Origin: Mucilaginibacter flavus | Lineage (GTDB): Bacteria > Bacteroidota > Bacteroidia > Sphingobacteriales > Sphingobacteriaceae | Direction of reading: 5' to 3' | Assembly (NCBI RefSeq): GCF_030409315.1 | Contig: NZ_JAUFPS010000018.1 | Coordinates: 723 to 64,722, forward strand | DNA: 64,000 bases | In this document: one piece after another, positions 35,043 through 44,009 of the stretch | Numbering within the stretch: position 1 is the first letter of the stretch | Layout: the number at the start of each line of letters is the position of its first letter | Notes under the pieces: generated by a model | Told to the model about the DNA's origin: nothing | Databases searched by the model: none | What the model saw: only the letters and a program-made list of their open reading frames with translations | Program-made: the position numbers and the translations under genes

Positions 35043-35390
35043 ATGAAGGTTTACGGCATTACCAATTGCAATACAGTAAAAAAAGCGCTCGACTGGCTTA
35101 AAGCCAACCATGTTGATTACGATTTTCAGGATTTTAAAAAGCTGGGCGTAAGCGCCGATAAATTGCAGGAATGGGATACCAAGGCCGGTTACGAAAAATT
35201 CATGAACAAACAAGGCCTCACCTGGAAACAGCTTGACCCTGCCGTTAAAGAAAGCGTAAAAACCAATACCGACGCCCTGCAACTACTGCAACAAAAAACC
35301 AGTATGATCAAACGCCCGGTTATTGAAGATAATGGCTTCCTGTTTTTTGGTTTTGATGAGAAGGTTTATGCAGAACACTTTTTGAAGTAG
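35043..35390 (+). CDS. ArsC/Spx-family protein (YffB-like)
   Basis: 115-aa thioredoxin-fold protein of the ArsC/Spx group: KVYGITNCNTVKKALDWLK at the N-terminus carries one Cys rather than CxxC, as in YffB. IKRPVIEDNGFLFFGFDEKV near the end is the family's RP-V motif. Likely a glutathione- or thiol-linked reductase or a regulatory relative; true arsenate reductase activity is unlikely in this subgroup and there are no ars genes nearby. Monocistronic. Confidence 0.88.
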   Translation: MKVYGITNCNTVKKALDWLKANHVDYDFQDFKKLGVSADKLQEWDTKAGYEKFMNKQGLTWKQLDPAVKESVKTNTDALQLLQQKTSMIKRPVIEDNGFLFFGFDEKVYAEHFLK

Positions 35391-35433
35391 TAGCTAACAA
35401 AGATTTCACCTACAAAACAGTCGCGCTTAAAAA

Positions 35434-35580
35434 GAGGCACCTAACGGAGCCAAAAAGCAACGCGCTTTTGCTATAAACACGTGACTCCGCTGGAGTCTAA
35501 AAGTTTGAACATCCGGCTACAGCGTAGCCTCGTGTTTATAGTAAATTTAAATGGCAACAATTGGGCTCCGTAGGTGCCTC
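35434..35580. repeat. 147-bp palindromic element (GGCACCTA/GGAGCC type)
   Basis: Outer inverted arms at 35434-35451 (GAGGCACCTAACGGAGCC) and 35563-35580 differ by one base. Nested arms include GCTATAAACACG / CGTGTTTATAG. An inner ACTCCGCTGGAGT hairpin is at 35484-35496. Non-coding, with a MITE-like layout. The rest of the gap to 35791 holds family G repeats and the M1 peptidase promoter region. Confidence 0.75.
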
Positions 35581-35791
35581 CTATCGTTCGCATATAATTT
35601 CCCGAGCACGTTACAAAACAGCCCCTTCCATCCAACAAAATCCACCTGATTGATAGACTATTACTAAATCAATCACTAATTCATCAATTCGCTAATTCAC
35701 CAATTAATAAAAGCGTAACAATCATTTTACCAGTAATATAAAAAGGCTTTTTTGCGTATACTTGCTTTGTATATTCAAAAAATTGACTGAC

Positions 35792-37795
35792 ATGAAACTA
35801 AAAATGATGGCCGGCTTGAGCATGGCCTGTGTGCTTGCATTTAATGCGGGTAACGCCCAGCAAGCCCCAACCCCTCCTCCTACCACATCCCCTGCTTCTG
35901 ATTACAATTATCATGAAACTTTCGGTCCGCCGTTTTACACCAAAAACGGAACAGAATTTCGTGCAGCCGATGGCCAGCCAGGCCCAAAATACTGGCAAAA
36001 CCGAGCCGATTACACATTGGCGGCTTCACTGAACGACCAAAACAATGAAATTACCGGTTCAGAAACTTTAACTTATACCAACAACAGTCCGCAAAACCTG
36101 GGCTTTTTATGGATGCAGTTAGATCAAAACTTATTTAAATTAGATTCTCGCGGTACTGCCATCGTACCACCAACGGGCAGCCGTAACTGGGGCCGTGGCG
36201 AGGCGTTTGATGCCGGCTACAAAATCAAATCGGTAAAATATGTTGATGCTAAAGGCGTAGCTGTTGATGCTAAATTTTTGATCACAGATACCCGTATGCA
36301 GGTGTTTTTGCCAAAACAGGTTACTGCAAACGGCGGCATTGCCAAGTTAAAAATTGAATATTCATTTGTATCTCCAAATTACGGATCAGACCGTATGGGT
36401 TACCTTGATGATAAAAAATCAAAAAATGGTAAGATATACACTATAGCGCAATGGTACCCACGCATGTGCGTTTATGACGAAATATTAGGATGGAATACCC
36501 AGCCTTACACCGGTCCGGGTGAGTTTTACCTGGAATATGGTGATTTCGACCTGAGCATTACCGCTCCTGCCAATCACATTGTGGTAGCTTCTGGCGAGCT
36601 ATTAAACCCAACCGAAGTATATACCCCGGAACAGCAAAAGCGTTGGGCACAGGCTGCTAACAGCGAAAAAACTGTAGTGATCCGCTCGGCAGATGAGGTT
36701 ACCAACCCTGCTTCGCGCCCTGCTGGTAAAAAAACGTTAACCTGGCACTTTAAAATCAAAAACGCGCGTGATGCTTCATGGGCTTCATCGGCCTCGTTTA
36801 TTGTTGATGCTGCCAAAATGGACCTGCCAAGCGGCAAAAAATCTATCGCTATATCTGCCTACCCGGTTGAAAGCGACGGTGCTGACGCATGGTCACGTTC
36901 AACAGAGTATGTAAAAAAATCTATCGAATATAACTCATCAAAATGGTTTGAGTTCCCTTACCCTGCTGCTACTGCCGTTGCCGGTATAGTAGGTGGTATG
37001 GAATATCCCGGCATTGTTTTCTGCGGGTACACTGCAAAAAAAGGCAGTCTTTGGGGTGTAAACGATCACGAGTTTGGTCATACCTGGTTCCCGATGATTG
37101 TTGGCTCAAACGAGCGTTTATACGGTTGGATGGATGAAGGTTTCAACACATTTATCAATACACTATCAACCCAAAACTTTAACAGCGGCGAGTACTACAG
37201 GAAACCTGGCGATATGCACAAAATTGGTGATTTCTTTACCAAGCCAACTTTGGAGCCAATGTTAAGTCAGCCGGCTAACCTTAAAGAAAGAAATACAGGT
37301 ACTTTATTGTATGCAAAACCAAGTGCTGGTTTAGTATTGTTACGTGAGCAAATTTTAGGTCCTGAGCGTTTTGATTTCGCTTTCAAAACCTATATTAACC
37401 GTTGGGCATTTAAACACCCTACACCGGATGATTTCTTCCGCACCATCGAAAACGCGTCGGGCGAAAGCTTACAATGGTTTTGGAGAGGCTGGTTCCTTAA
37501 CGACTGGCGTTTAGACGTTGCCGTGAGCGACGTTAAATATGTTGACAACGATGTTACCAAAGGCGCTATGATCACCATTGATAACCTTGGTAAAATGGCC
37601 ATGCCGGTTATTTTGGAAATAAAAACCAAAAGCGGTAAAGTTGAGCGCATGAAACTCCCGGTTGAAATTTGGGAGCGTAACGCCAGCTGGACATTCAAAT
37701 ATCCATCAACAGAAGAAATTGACTCTGTTACCTACGACCCGGACAAAGTATTACCGGATTACAACCCAGACAATAACGTTTGGACTAAAAAATAA
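35792..37795 (+). CDS. Secreted M1-family metallopeptidase
   Basis: 667-aa zinc aminopeptidase-like protein. The start at ATG 35792 gives a signal peptide ([20 protein letters not shown], then NAQ); a TTG ten codons upstream is less likely. After a Pro/Thr linker comes the beta-sandwich N-domain, then the catalytic domain. The zinc site HEFGH is at 426-430 with the third ligand Glu449 in WMDEGFN, exact M1 spacing. The GxMEN substrate loop is changed to GGMEYPG. Probably a periplasmic or outer-membrane-associated peptidase. A perfect terminator follows. Confidence 0.92.
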   Translation: MKLKMMAGLSMACVLAFNAGNAQQAPTPPPTTSPASDYNYHETFGPPFYTKNGTEFRAADGQPGPKYWQNRADYTLAASLNDQNNEITGSETLTYTNNSPQNLGFLWMQLDQNLFKLDSRGTAIVPPTGSRNWGRGEAFDAGYKIKSVKYVDAKGVAVDAKFLITDTRMQVFLPKQVTANGGIAKLKIEYSFVSPNYGSDRMGYLDDKKSKNGKIYTIAQWYPRMCVYDEILGWNTQPYTGPGEFYLEYGDFDLSITAPANHIVVASGELLNPTEVYTPEQQKRWAQAANSEKTVVIRSADEVTNPASRPAGKKTLTWHFKIKNARDASWASSASFIVDAAKMDLPSGKKSIAISAYPVESDGADAWSRSTEYVKKSIEYNSSKWFEFPYPAATAVAGIVGGMEYPGIVFCGYTAKKGSLWGVNDHEFGHTWFPMIVGSNERLYGWMDEGFNTFINTLSTQNFNSGEYYRKPGDMHKIGDFFTKPTLEPMLSQPANLKERNTGTLLYAKPSAGLVLLREQILGPERFDFAFKTYINRWAFKHPTPDDFFRTIENASGESLQWFWRGWFLNDWRLDVAVSDVKYVDNDVTKGAMITIDNLGKMAMPVILEIKTKSGKVERMKLPVEIWERNASWTFKYPSTEEIDSVTYDPDKVLPDYNPDNNVWTKK

Positions 37796-37800
37796 CAAAA

Positions 37801-37828
37801 AACGCCCGGCAAATGCCGGGCGTTTTTT
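37801..37828 (+). terminator. Terminator of the M1 peptidase gene
   Basis: A 10-bp perfect stem AACGCCCGGC / GCCGGGCGTT with a 4-nt loop, preceded by A's and followed by T6. Confidence 0.95.
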
Positions 37829-37861
37829 GTTCCTACCCATCACAAGTTGTAAAAAACAAAG

Positions 37862-38010
37862 AGGGCCGTCAGTCTGAGCCTGTCGAAGACTCGCGCGCAG
37901 AGGCCTTCGCCCGCGTGCTTCGGCAGGCTACCCATGCCCCCATTTTTTTGATATTGTCATTTCACTTTCAGAGTCCCTGGATTTACAAACTCGCGATGAC
38001 GACAGGTTGC
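37862..38010. repeat. Decayed REP-like sequence, no gene
   Basis: GTCAGTCTGAGCCTGTCGAAG and, about 50 bp on, CTTCGGCAGGCTACCCATGC form a worn inverted pair of a repeat type common in Bacteroidota. No ORF. Confidence 0.5.
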
Positions 38011-38019
38011 GGCTAATCA

Positions 38020-39732
38020 CTACGCCGCTCTCTTCAACGTAAAGGCAAACCTGCTGCCTGCACCAATTTCGCTGTCAACGGTGATATGCCCTGCCTGGGC
38101 TTCAATAAAATCTTTAGCTATGGCAAGGCCAAGACCGGTGCCGGTTTGTTCGGCGGTGGCGTTGGGTACTTTAAAATAGCGTTCAAACAAACGTGATAAG
38201 TATTGATCTTCGATGCCCTTACCATGATCCTGTACCGAAAATTCTATTTCGTCGCTTTTATGTTTCTTGACCACCAACTCTACAGCCGATTTTTCGTGGC
38301 TGTATTTTATGGCATTTGATAGCAGGTTGATGAGTACCCAGGTAGTTTTATCCAAATCGGCATGTACCTGTGGCAGGCTATCATCACATTTTACTTTGAT
38401 ATTTACCTGCTTTTGATCAGCAATAAATTTAATGGCCTTTACGGCGTAGTCCACAATATTGCGGGGATGGGTGCTGCCAAAGTTCAATTGCAGCTTACCG
38501 GTTTCAACCTGGGCCATATCCAGCAACTCGCCTGTTATTTGCAGCAGGCGGCGGGCATCGTCGTCAATATTCTCCAGCAATTGCCTTTGCTCGGTATTTA
38601 CCTCGCCAATGCGGTCATCCTCCAACAATTTAAGGCTCATTTTTATAGATGATATCGGCGTTTTCAACTCGTGCGATATGGTTGCGATGAAATTGGTTTT
38701 AGCCTCATCAAGTTGCTGATACTCGGTGATATTTTTCAGTATGATCACCTTACCAATCACCTTGGCTTTACTGGTTACCGATAACGATTCGCGACTGTAG
38801 AAGCTCTCCCTCCCATCAGCAAAAATCTTTAGCCTTGGCTGATCGGTAACTAACAGATTGCGCAGCAAATCATTTTCCATGGCAACATCAGGGGCATAAG
38901 CACCGGTAAGCTGCTCGGTGCTCATGCCTATCAGGCTACAAGCTACCTCGTTGGCAAATATGATAAACTGTTTTTCATCTAACCCTACAATGGCATCCTG
39001 CATGGTATTGATAATGGTTTCAATGCGCTTTTTCTCAAACAGGATACTGGCCAGGTTACTGTTTTCATATTCATCGAGCTTCTTGGTCATGGTATTAAAG
39101 GCCTGCCCCAATTCGCCAAACTCATCATCTGAGTGAAAATCTATCTGTTGATGATAATTACGGTTGGATACCTCTTTAATCCTTGCTGTCAGTTCCTTCA
39201 ACGGATCGGCAATATATCCCGGGAAATTTACCGCGAATGTAAACGCGATGGTAAACAGCAAAAACGCGCTGATGGCCACTATTACATTGGCCCTTTTAGC
39301 GGTATCAGATGCCACTTCATTTTTATGCGCAATGGCTGCCATATTTAAACGCATAACACCGTAAACCAGGTGCCGGGTCTGGTTTAATAAAGCGCTTTGC
39401 CTCGCAGCATCCTTACCGGCCAGTTTAACTTGCTGATAAACCGCCGTTAATGAATCCGTCAATTGCTGCTCGCCGGGTTCGGTTACGTTATGTTGCTGCA
39501 AAGCCAGATTTTTATCAATATCGGCAAATTGTTTGGGTGATAGTGTGCTGGTATTAGCGTCGATATCATCGAGAATAGCTTGCCCGTATTGCAGGGATTT
39601 ATAGTTATCTTTTAAAATTACCCCGGCATCGGCCGACAGGCGATTAAGATAATATACCGACGAACCGCAGCATGCTAATGCCAATACAAACAGAAAGCCG
39701 ATACCGGAGCGGAGTTTATTTTTAATTGTCAT
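38020..39732 (-). CDS. Histidine kinase of the kdp locus (HAMP-PAS-HisKA)
   Basis: 570-aa sensor kinase. Membrane helices at about 10-28 and 168-188 enclose a ~140-aa periplasmic part. A HAMP domain is near 190-245, PAS near 255-350, HisKA with phospho-acceptor His in ATISHELKTPISS, and HATPase with NLLSNAIKYS, DHGKGIEDQY and GTGLGLAIA. It starts 2 bp after the KdpD-domain gene stop, so the two are coupled: together they make up a split KdpD. No response regulator gene adjoins them. Confidence 0.93.
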   Translation of the reverse strand: MTIKNKLRSGIGFLFVLALACCGSSVYYLNRLSADAGVILKDNYKSLQYGQAILDDIDANTSTLSPKQFADIDKNLALQQHNVTEPGEQQLTDSLTAVYQQVKLAGKDAARQSALLNQTRHLVYGVMRLNMAAIAHKNEVASDTAKRANVIVAISAFLLFTIAFTFAVNFPGYIADPLKELTARIKEVSNRNYHQQIDFHSDDEFGELGQAFNTMTKKLDEYENSNLASILFEKKRIETIINTMQDAIVGLDEKQFIIFANEVACSLIGMSTEQLTGAYAPDVAMENDLLRNLLVTDQPRLKIFADGRESFYSRESLSVTSKAKVIGKVIILKNITEYQQLDEAKTNFIATISHELKTPISSIKMSLKLLEDDRIGEVNTEQRQLLENIDDDARRLLQITGELLDMAQVETGKLQLNFGSTHPRNIVDYAVKAIKFIADQKQVNIKVKCDDSLPQVHADLDKTTWVLINLLSNAIKYSHEKSAVELVVKKHKSDEIEFSVQDHGKGIEDQYLSRLFERYFKVPNATAEQTGTGLGLAIAKDFIEAQAGHITVDSEIGAGSRFAFTLKRAA

Positions 39733-39734
39733 GA

Positions 39735-40862
39735 TTATGATAGTATTACAAGGTCAATATCAGTTTTTGACATTTTATTTAGTAGTTGGGTAAACACTGC
39801 CGTTTTCATGATAAGCTGGTAAAATTTAAACCGGGGCTTACCTATGCAAATGGTAGTGATATCATATTTCTCGGCAGTTTCCCAAATGGTTTGGGCTATC
39901 CTGTCGCTTTTTATTTTTAGTACCTGGCCGCCCAGCTGGGTAGCCAGTTTCATATTATTGATAAGGTGCCGCTGTGATGCCAGGTTTATTTTGTCGCTGC
40001 TTTCGCCGGCAGTTTGCACATACAAAACAAACCATTTAGATCGGTAGTATGACGACAGCCTTGCCGTTTTACGGATAATTATTTTAGCCGATGCATCATT
40101 TGTACTGATGCAGGCCAAAAAAAGTTCGGCACGCAGTTTAATGGTTTTAGGTATCTCAATATCTATTTTTCGCTCCACCTGATGGGCCACCTCGCGCAGG
40201 GCCAGTTCGCGCAGTTGTAAAATTCTATCGGCTTGGAAAAAGTTATTAAGTGCTGTTGGCACTTTTTTAGCATCATAAATTTTGCCCTCCTTTAAACGGT
40301 CAATCAATTCATCGGCAGTTAAGTCGATATTCACTACCTCATCGGCCAGTTGCAAAACCTTATCGGGAATGCGCTCATTGATGGTTGCCCCAGTGATGCG
40401 CTCTACCTCTTCATTCAGGCTTTCCATGTGCTGGATATTTACCGCACTTATCACATTGATGCCTGCATTCAAAATCTCCAACACATCCTGCCAGCGTTTT
40501 TCATTGCTGCTACCCTCAATGTTACTGTGCGCCAGTTCATCAACCAAAACCACCTCTGGGCGCAGGCTGATGATGGCTTTCAAATCCATCTCTTCCAGTT
40601 CCTTTCCCTTGTAAAATAACTTACGACGGGGAATAACCGGCAAACCCTCTAACTGGGCAACAGTTTCCTTACGGTTATGGGTTTCAATATAACCAATTTT
40701 AACATCGATACCGTTGCGCAGCAAAGCCTGGGCTTCCAGCAGCATGCGGTAGGTTTTACCCACACCGGCGCTCATGCCTATGTAAACCTTAAACTTCCCT
40801 CTCCTTGATTTTTTGATCAATTCCAGAAAATGCTCAACCGACTGTTCTTTGTTATCTTCCAT
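39735..40862 (-). CDS. kdpD: KdpD sensor domain protein (N-terminal half of KdpD)
   Basis: 375-aa protein with only the cytoplasmic part of KdpD. The KdpD domain has Walker A GMSAGVGKT at 29-37 and Walker B-like VVLVDELAHSN near 105. A UspA-like domain covers about 245-375 (LFLACISTNDASAKIIIR). The membrane and kinase parts of classical KdpD are missing and supplied by the separate kinase gene 2 bp downstream. Role: sensing K+ or turgor for kdpFABC. The ATG is directly preceded by a REP-type repeat. Confidence 0.92.
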   Translation of the reverse strand: MEDNKEQSVEHFLELIKKSRRGKFKVYIGMSAGVGKTYRMLLEAQALLRNGIDVKIGYIETHNRKETVAQLEGLPVIPRRKLFYKGKELEEMDLKAIISLRPEVVLVDELAHSNIEGSSNEKRWQDVLEILNAGINVISAVNIQHMESLNEEVERITGATINERIPDKVLQLADEVVNIDLTADELIDRLKEGKIYDAKKVPTALNNFFQADRILQLRELALREVAHQVERKIDIEIPKTIKLRAELFLACISTNDASAKIIIRKTARLSSYYRSKWFVLYVQTAGESSDKINLASQRHLINNMKLATQLGGQVLKIKSDRIAQTIWETAEKYDITTICIGKPRFKFYQLIMKTAVFTQLLNKMSKTDIDLVILS

Positions 40863-41164
40863 AGCCCCACCTAAATCCTCCCCTGAAGGGGAGGACTTTT
40901 AAATTTATTATTTGTCTTTATTCCTTTGTCTAAAAATCCTTATTCCAAAAATCTTTTGTCCAAAAGTCCCATCGTCTAAAAGTCCCATCGTCCAAAATCC
41001 TTATTCCATAAAAGGAGAGCCCTCGCGGCCCTCCATTTTAGCGTATGAACGTTTCTCAAACTAACATATAATCAAACTAATTAACTATACGACCATTCAT
41101 ACATATCGTTACTGATGCTACTTCTTTTTAAAGTCGCCCCTTTAGGGGAGATTTAGAGGGGCTT
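40863..41164. repeat. REP pair plus family B repeat between kdpC and kdpD
   Basis: Left: AGCCCCACCTAAATCC, then a CCTCCCC-TGAA-GGGGAGG hairpin (40877-40894). Right: the same unit inverted, ending AGAGGGGCT at ~41164. Between them lies family B sequence (TTTGTCCAAAAGTCC, about 40914-41016). The right unit overlaps the last codons of kdpC. Confidence 0.75.
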
Positions 41165-41722
41165 CAATTCATCCAAAGTCACGTTCAATTTAAGCACATT
41201 TACCTTCGCCGGACCAAATACACCAAACAAAGGTTTTTCGGTATGGGCATCAACCAGTTTACTTACCGCATCGGCAGATAGGCCACGTACTTTGGCAACA
41301 CGGGCAACCTGTACCTGCGCGCCGGCTGGCGAAAGATCAGGGTCTAAACCACTACCTGAAGCGGTAACCAGTTCGGCCGGGATCTGTGAGCGGGTAACGC
41401 CTGGGTTGTGTTTCATAAAATCGGTGATTCTATCGTTCACCTGTTTCAAATAATCCGGGTTTGAGGGGCCTTTGTTTGAACCTCCGGAACCGGCAGCATT
41501 ATAATCAACTGCCGATGGGCGGCTCCAGAAATATTGGTCTTTAGTAAACTTTTGACCTTCGTTGGCATAACCAACTACGCGACCTTTGTAGATTACGGTT
41601 TCCCCATCACCATGACCGGGAGTTAATTTGCCTACACCGGCTATCGCTAATGGGTAGATACCGGCTGTAATTACTATCAGTATGATAGTTAACTTGATTG
41701 ATGGCAACAAATATGCTTTCAT
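41153..41722 (-). CDS. kdpC: Potassium-transporting ATPase subunit C
   Basis: 189-aa KdpC, the single-span subunit of the KdpFABC K+ pump. Start at 41722 (MKAYLLPSIKLTIILIVITA), since the upstream part of the frame is repeat sequence. Membrane helix about 7-30, then the signature YFWSRPSAVDYNAAGSGGSN near 70 and SGSGLDPDLSPAGAQVQVARV near 120. The last residues ELKPL and the stop codon are encoded within a REP-type repeat. Confidence 0.95.
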   Translation of the reverse strand: MKAYLLPSIKLTIILIVITAGIYPLAIAGVGKLTPGHGDGETVIYKGRVVGYANEGQKFTKDQYFWSRPSAVDYNAAGSGGSNKGPSNPDYLKQVNDRITDFMKHNPGVTRSQIPAELVTASGSGLDPDLSPAGAQVQVARVAKVRGLSADAVSKLVDAHTEKPLFGVFGPAKVNVLKLNVTLDELKPL

Positions 41723-41737
41723 TGTTTTAAAATTAGA

Positions 41738-41836
41738 TTTGAGATATGAGATGTTAGATATGAGACTTTTAATTAGAGACATGAAATTATCGACGTTTTT
41801 TGTCTCAAATCTCATATCTCAATACTCATATCTAAA
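41738..41836. repeat. GAGATATGAGAT repeat (family D) between kdpB and kdpC
   Basis: Left part TTGAGATATGAGATGTTAG and following bases; right part (41801-41834) is the inverted form, CTCAAATCTCATATCTCAAT. The two can pair into a long imperfect hairpin in the kdp mRNA. Confidence 0.7.
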
Positions 41837-43859
41837 TGAATACGCCCACGGCAAGGTCAATTAATTTGATACCGATAAATGGTATCAGTACGCCGCCCAG
41901 ACCGTAGATCAATAAGTTACGGCGTAATAAAGCGCTTGCACCTATCGGTTTATATTCCACGCCGCGCAAAGCCAATGGTATCAGCAATGGGATAATAATA
42001 GCGTTAAATATCACTGCTGATAAAATAGCCGATTCCGGACTGTGTAGCGCCATAATGTTTAGCGCCCTTAACGATGGGATAGATACCATAAATAAGGCCG
42101 GTACAATAGCGAAGTACTTAGCTACGTCATTAGCGATAGAGAAGGTGGTTAGCGTACCGCGCGTCATGAGCAACTGTTTACCAATTTCTACAATCTCAAT
42201 AAGCTTGGTTGGGTCGTTATCCAAGTCAACCATGTTACCGGCTTCTTTGGCTGCCTGGGTACCGCTGTTCATGGCCACGCCAACATCGGCCTGGGCAAGC
42301 GCAGGAGCATCGTTTGTACCGTCGCCCATCATGGCTACCAGTTTACCGCCTTGTTGCTCTTTTTTAATGTAGTTCATTTTATCCTCGGGTTTAGCCTCGG
42401 CAATAAAATCATCTACACCGGCTTTTTCGGCAATAAATTTGGCGGTTAAAGGGTTATCACCGGTAACCATTACGGTTTTAACACCCATTTTACGTAAGCG
42501 GTCAAAACGTTCGGCAATGCCGGGCTTAATAATGTCCTGTAATTCAATTACACCCAGTATCTTTTCATTTTGAGATACCACCAACGGGGTACCGCCATTT
42601 GAGGAGATCTTTTTAACATTATCTTCCACATCAGATGGAAACGGGTTACCGGCTTTTAAAGCGATGTTGCGGATAGAATCAAAAGCACCTTTACGGATAC
42701 GCAAACCATCGGGCGTATCCAAACCGCTTGACCGGGTTTCGGCAGTAAATTTTATAAATACCGAATTTGCAGGGGCAACAACTTTTAGTTTACTTGAGCC
42801 GGTTTCGGCCAGTTCAACAATTGATTTGCCTTCGGGAGTTTCATCGGCCAGCGAGCTTAATACGCAGGCCATTACAAAATCCTGCTCGTTTACCGCGGCT
42901 GTTGGGTAAAAGTTAGTGGCCTTACGATTACCTATGGTAATGGTACCTGTTTTATCTAACAACAGGGTATCCAAATCGCCGGCTGTTTCAACCGCTTTAC
43001 CGCTTTTGGTAATTACGTTGGCGCGCAAAGCCCTATCCATCCCGGCAATACCAATAGCCGACAACAGGCCACCGATAGTAGTTGGGATTAAGCAAACAAA
43101 CAGGGAAATAAACGCGGCTATAGTTATAGGGGTGTTAGCGTAATCGCCAAAAGGTTTCAGGGTAACGCATACAATCACGAAGATTAAGGTAAAGCCCGAT
43201 AACAGGATGGTTAAAGCGATCTCGTTTGGTGTTTTTTGGCGCGATGCACCTTCAACCAAGGCAATCATCTTATCCAGGAAGCTTTCGCCGGGCTGGGTAG
43301 TTACCATTACCTTAATTTTATCAGATAATACTTTGGTACCACCGGTTACGGATGATTTATCGCCACCGGATTCGCGGATCACCGGGGCCGATTCGCCGGT
43401 AATGGCCGATTCATCTATGGTAGCAATACCTTCAATGATCTCGCCATCAGTAGGGATGTTATCGCCTGTTTCGCAAATGAACACATCGCCTTTTTTCAAC
43501 TGGCTCGACATTACCTGTGTTTCTTTGCCGTTAACCAGCAAGCGGGCAGGTGTTTCTTCACGGGTTTTGCGCAGGCTTTCGGCCTGGGCCTTGCCACGTG
43601 CTTCGGCAATAGCCTCAGCAAAGTTGGCAAACAGTACAGTTAACAACAGTACTATAAACACGGTAAAGTTATAGGCAAAGCTGCCCTGCCCTTTGTTGGC
43701 AAAGGAAAATATACTTACAATAAGCATTACTGCCGTACCTATTTCAACGGTAAACATAACCGGGTTACGGAACAGTACGCGTGGGTTTAATTTGATGAAG
43801 GATTGTTTAAACGCTTCCTTCATCTGATCGCCCTGGAATAATGTATTTGAGGTTTTCAT
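41832..43859 (-). CDS. kdpB: Potassium-transporting P-type ATPase subunit B
   Basis: 675-aa catalytic subunit of KdpFABC. The phosphorylation motif is DKTGT in [17 protein letters not shown]; the actuator motif is TGESAPV; the nucleotide domain includes KGAFDSIR; the hinge is [20 protein letters not shown] and [20 protein letters not shown]. Seven membrane helices expected. Normal length. It lies between kdpA and kdpC with repeats in both gaps. Confidence 0.97.
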   Translation of the reverse strand: MKTSNTLFQGDQMKEAFKQSFIKLNPRVLFRNPVMFTVEIGTAVMLIVSIFSFANKGQGSFAYNFTVFIVLLLTVLFANFAEAIAEARGKAQAESLRKTREETPARLLVNGKETQVMSSQLKKGDVFICETGDNIPTDGEIIEGIATIDESAITGESAPVIRESGGDKSSVTGGTKVLSDKIKVMVTTQPGESFLDKMIALVEGASRQKTPNEIALTILLSGFTLIFVIVCVTLKPFGDYANTPITIAAFISLFVCLIPTTIGGLLSAIGIAGMDRALRANVITKSGKAVETAGDLDTLLLDKTGTITIGNRKATNFYPTAAVNEQDFVMACVLSSLADETPEGKSIVELAETGSSKLKVVAPANSVFIKFTAETRSSGLDTPDGLRIRKGAFDSIRNIALKAGNPFPSDVEDNVKKISSNGGTPLVVSQNEKILGVIELQDIIKPGIAERFDRLRKMGVKTVMVTGDNPLTAKFIAEKAGVDDFIAEAKPEDKMNYIKKEQQGGKLVAMMGDGTNDAPALAQADVGVAMNSGTQAAKEAGNMVDLDNDPTKLIEIVEIGKQLLMTRGTLTTFSIANDVAKYFAIVPALFMVSIPSLRALNIMALHSPESAILSAVIFNAIIIPLLIPLALRGVEYKPIGASALLRRNLLIYGLGGVLIPFIGIKLIDLAVGVFI

Positions 43860-43895
43860 GATTTTTAAATTATTAAGCTATTCTGCTTTTTAGTT

Positions 43896-43985
43896 CCCCT
43901 CTTGAGAGGGGCCGCGATGGAATGTGCGGCTGCGGGGTGTGTTCTACGCGGGATAAACACACCCCTCCGCCCCTCTCAAGAGGGG
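43896..43985. repeat. 90-bp cruciform-type repeat between kdpA and kdpB
   Basis: CCCCTCTTGAGAGGGG at 43896-43911 and CCCCTCTCAAGAGGGG at 43970-43985 are each self-complementary or nearly so and also pair with each other. Inner arms GGGGTGTGTT / AACACACCCC are at 43934-43943 and 43955-43964. Confidence 0.75.
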
Positions 43986-44009
43986 ATTCGCACAGGCCCC
44001 ACTTTTTTT

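Noticed and set aside
41153..41815. Upstream start for kdpC adding 31 residues
   Set aside because: The extra residues are translated from the family D repeat; the KdpC membrane helix begins properly at the internal ATG (41722).
43207..43674. 155-codon plus-strand frame inside kdpB
   Set aside because: Antisense to conserved P-type ATPase motifs, no own start context.
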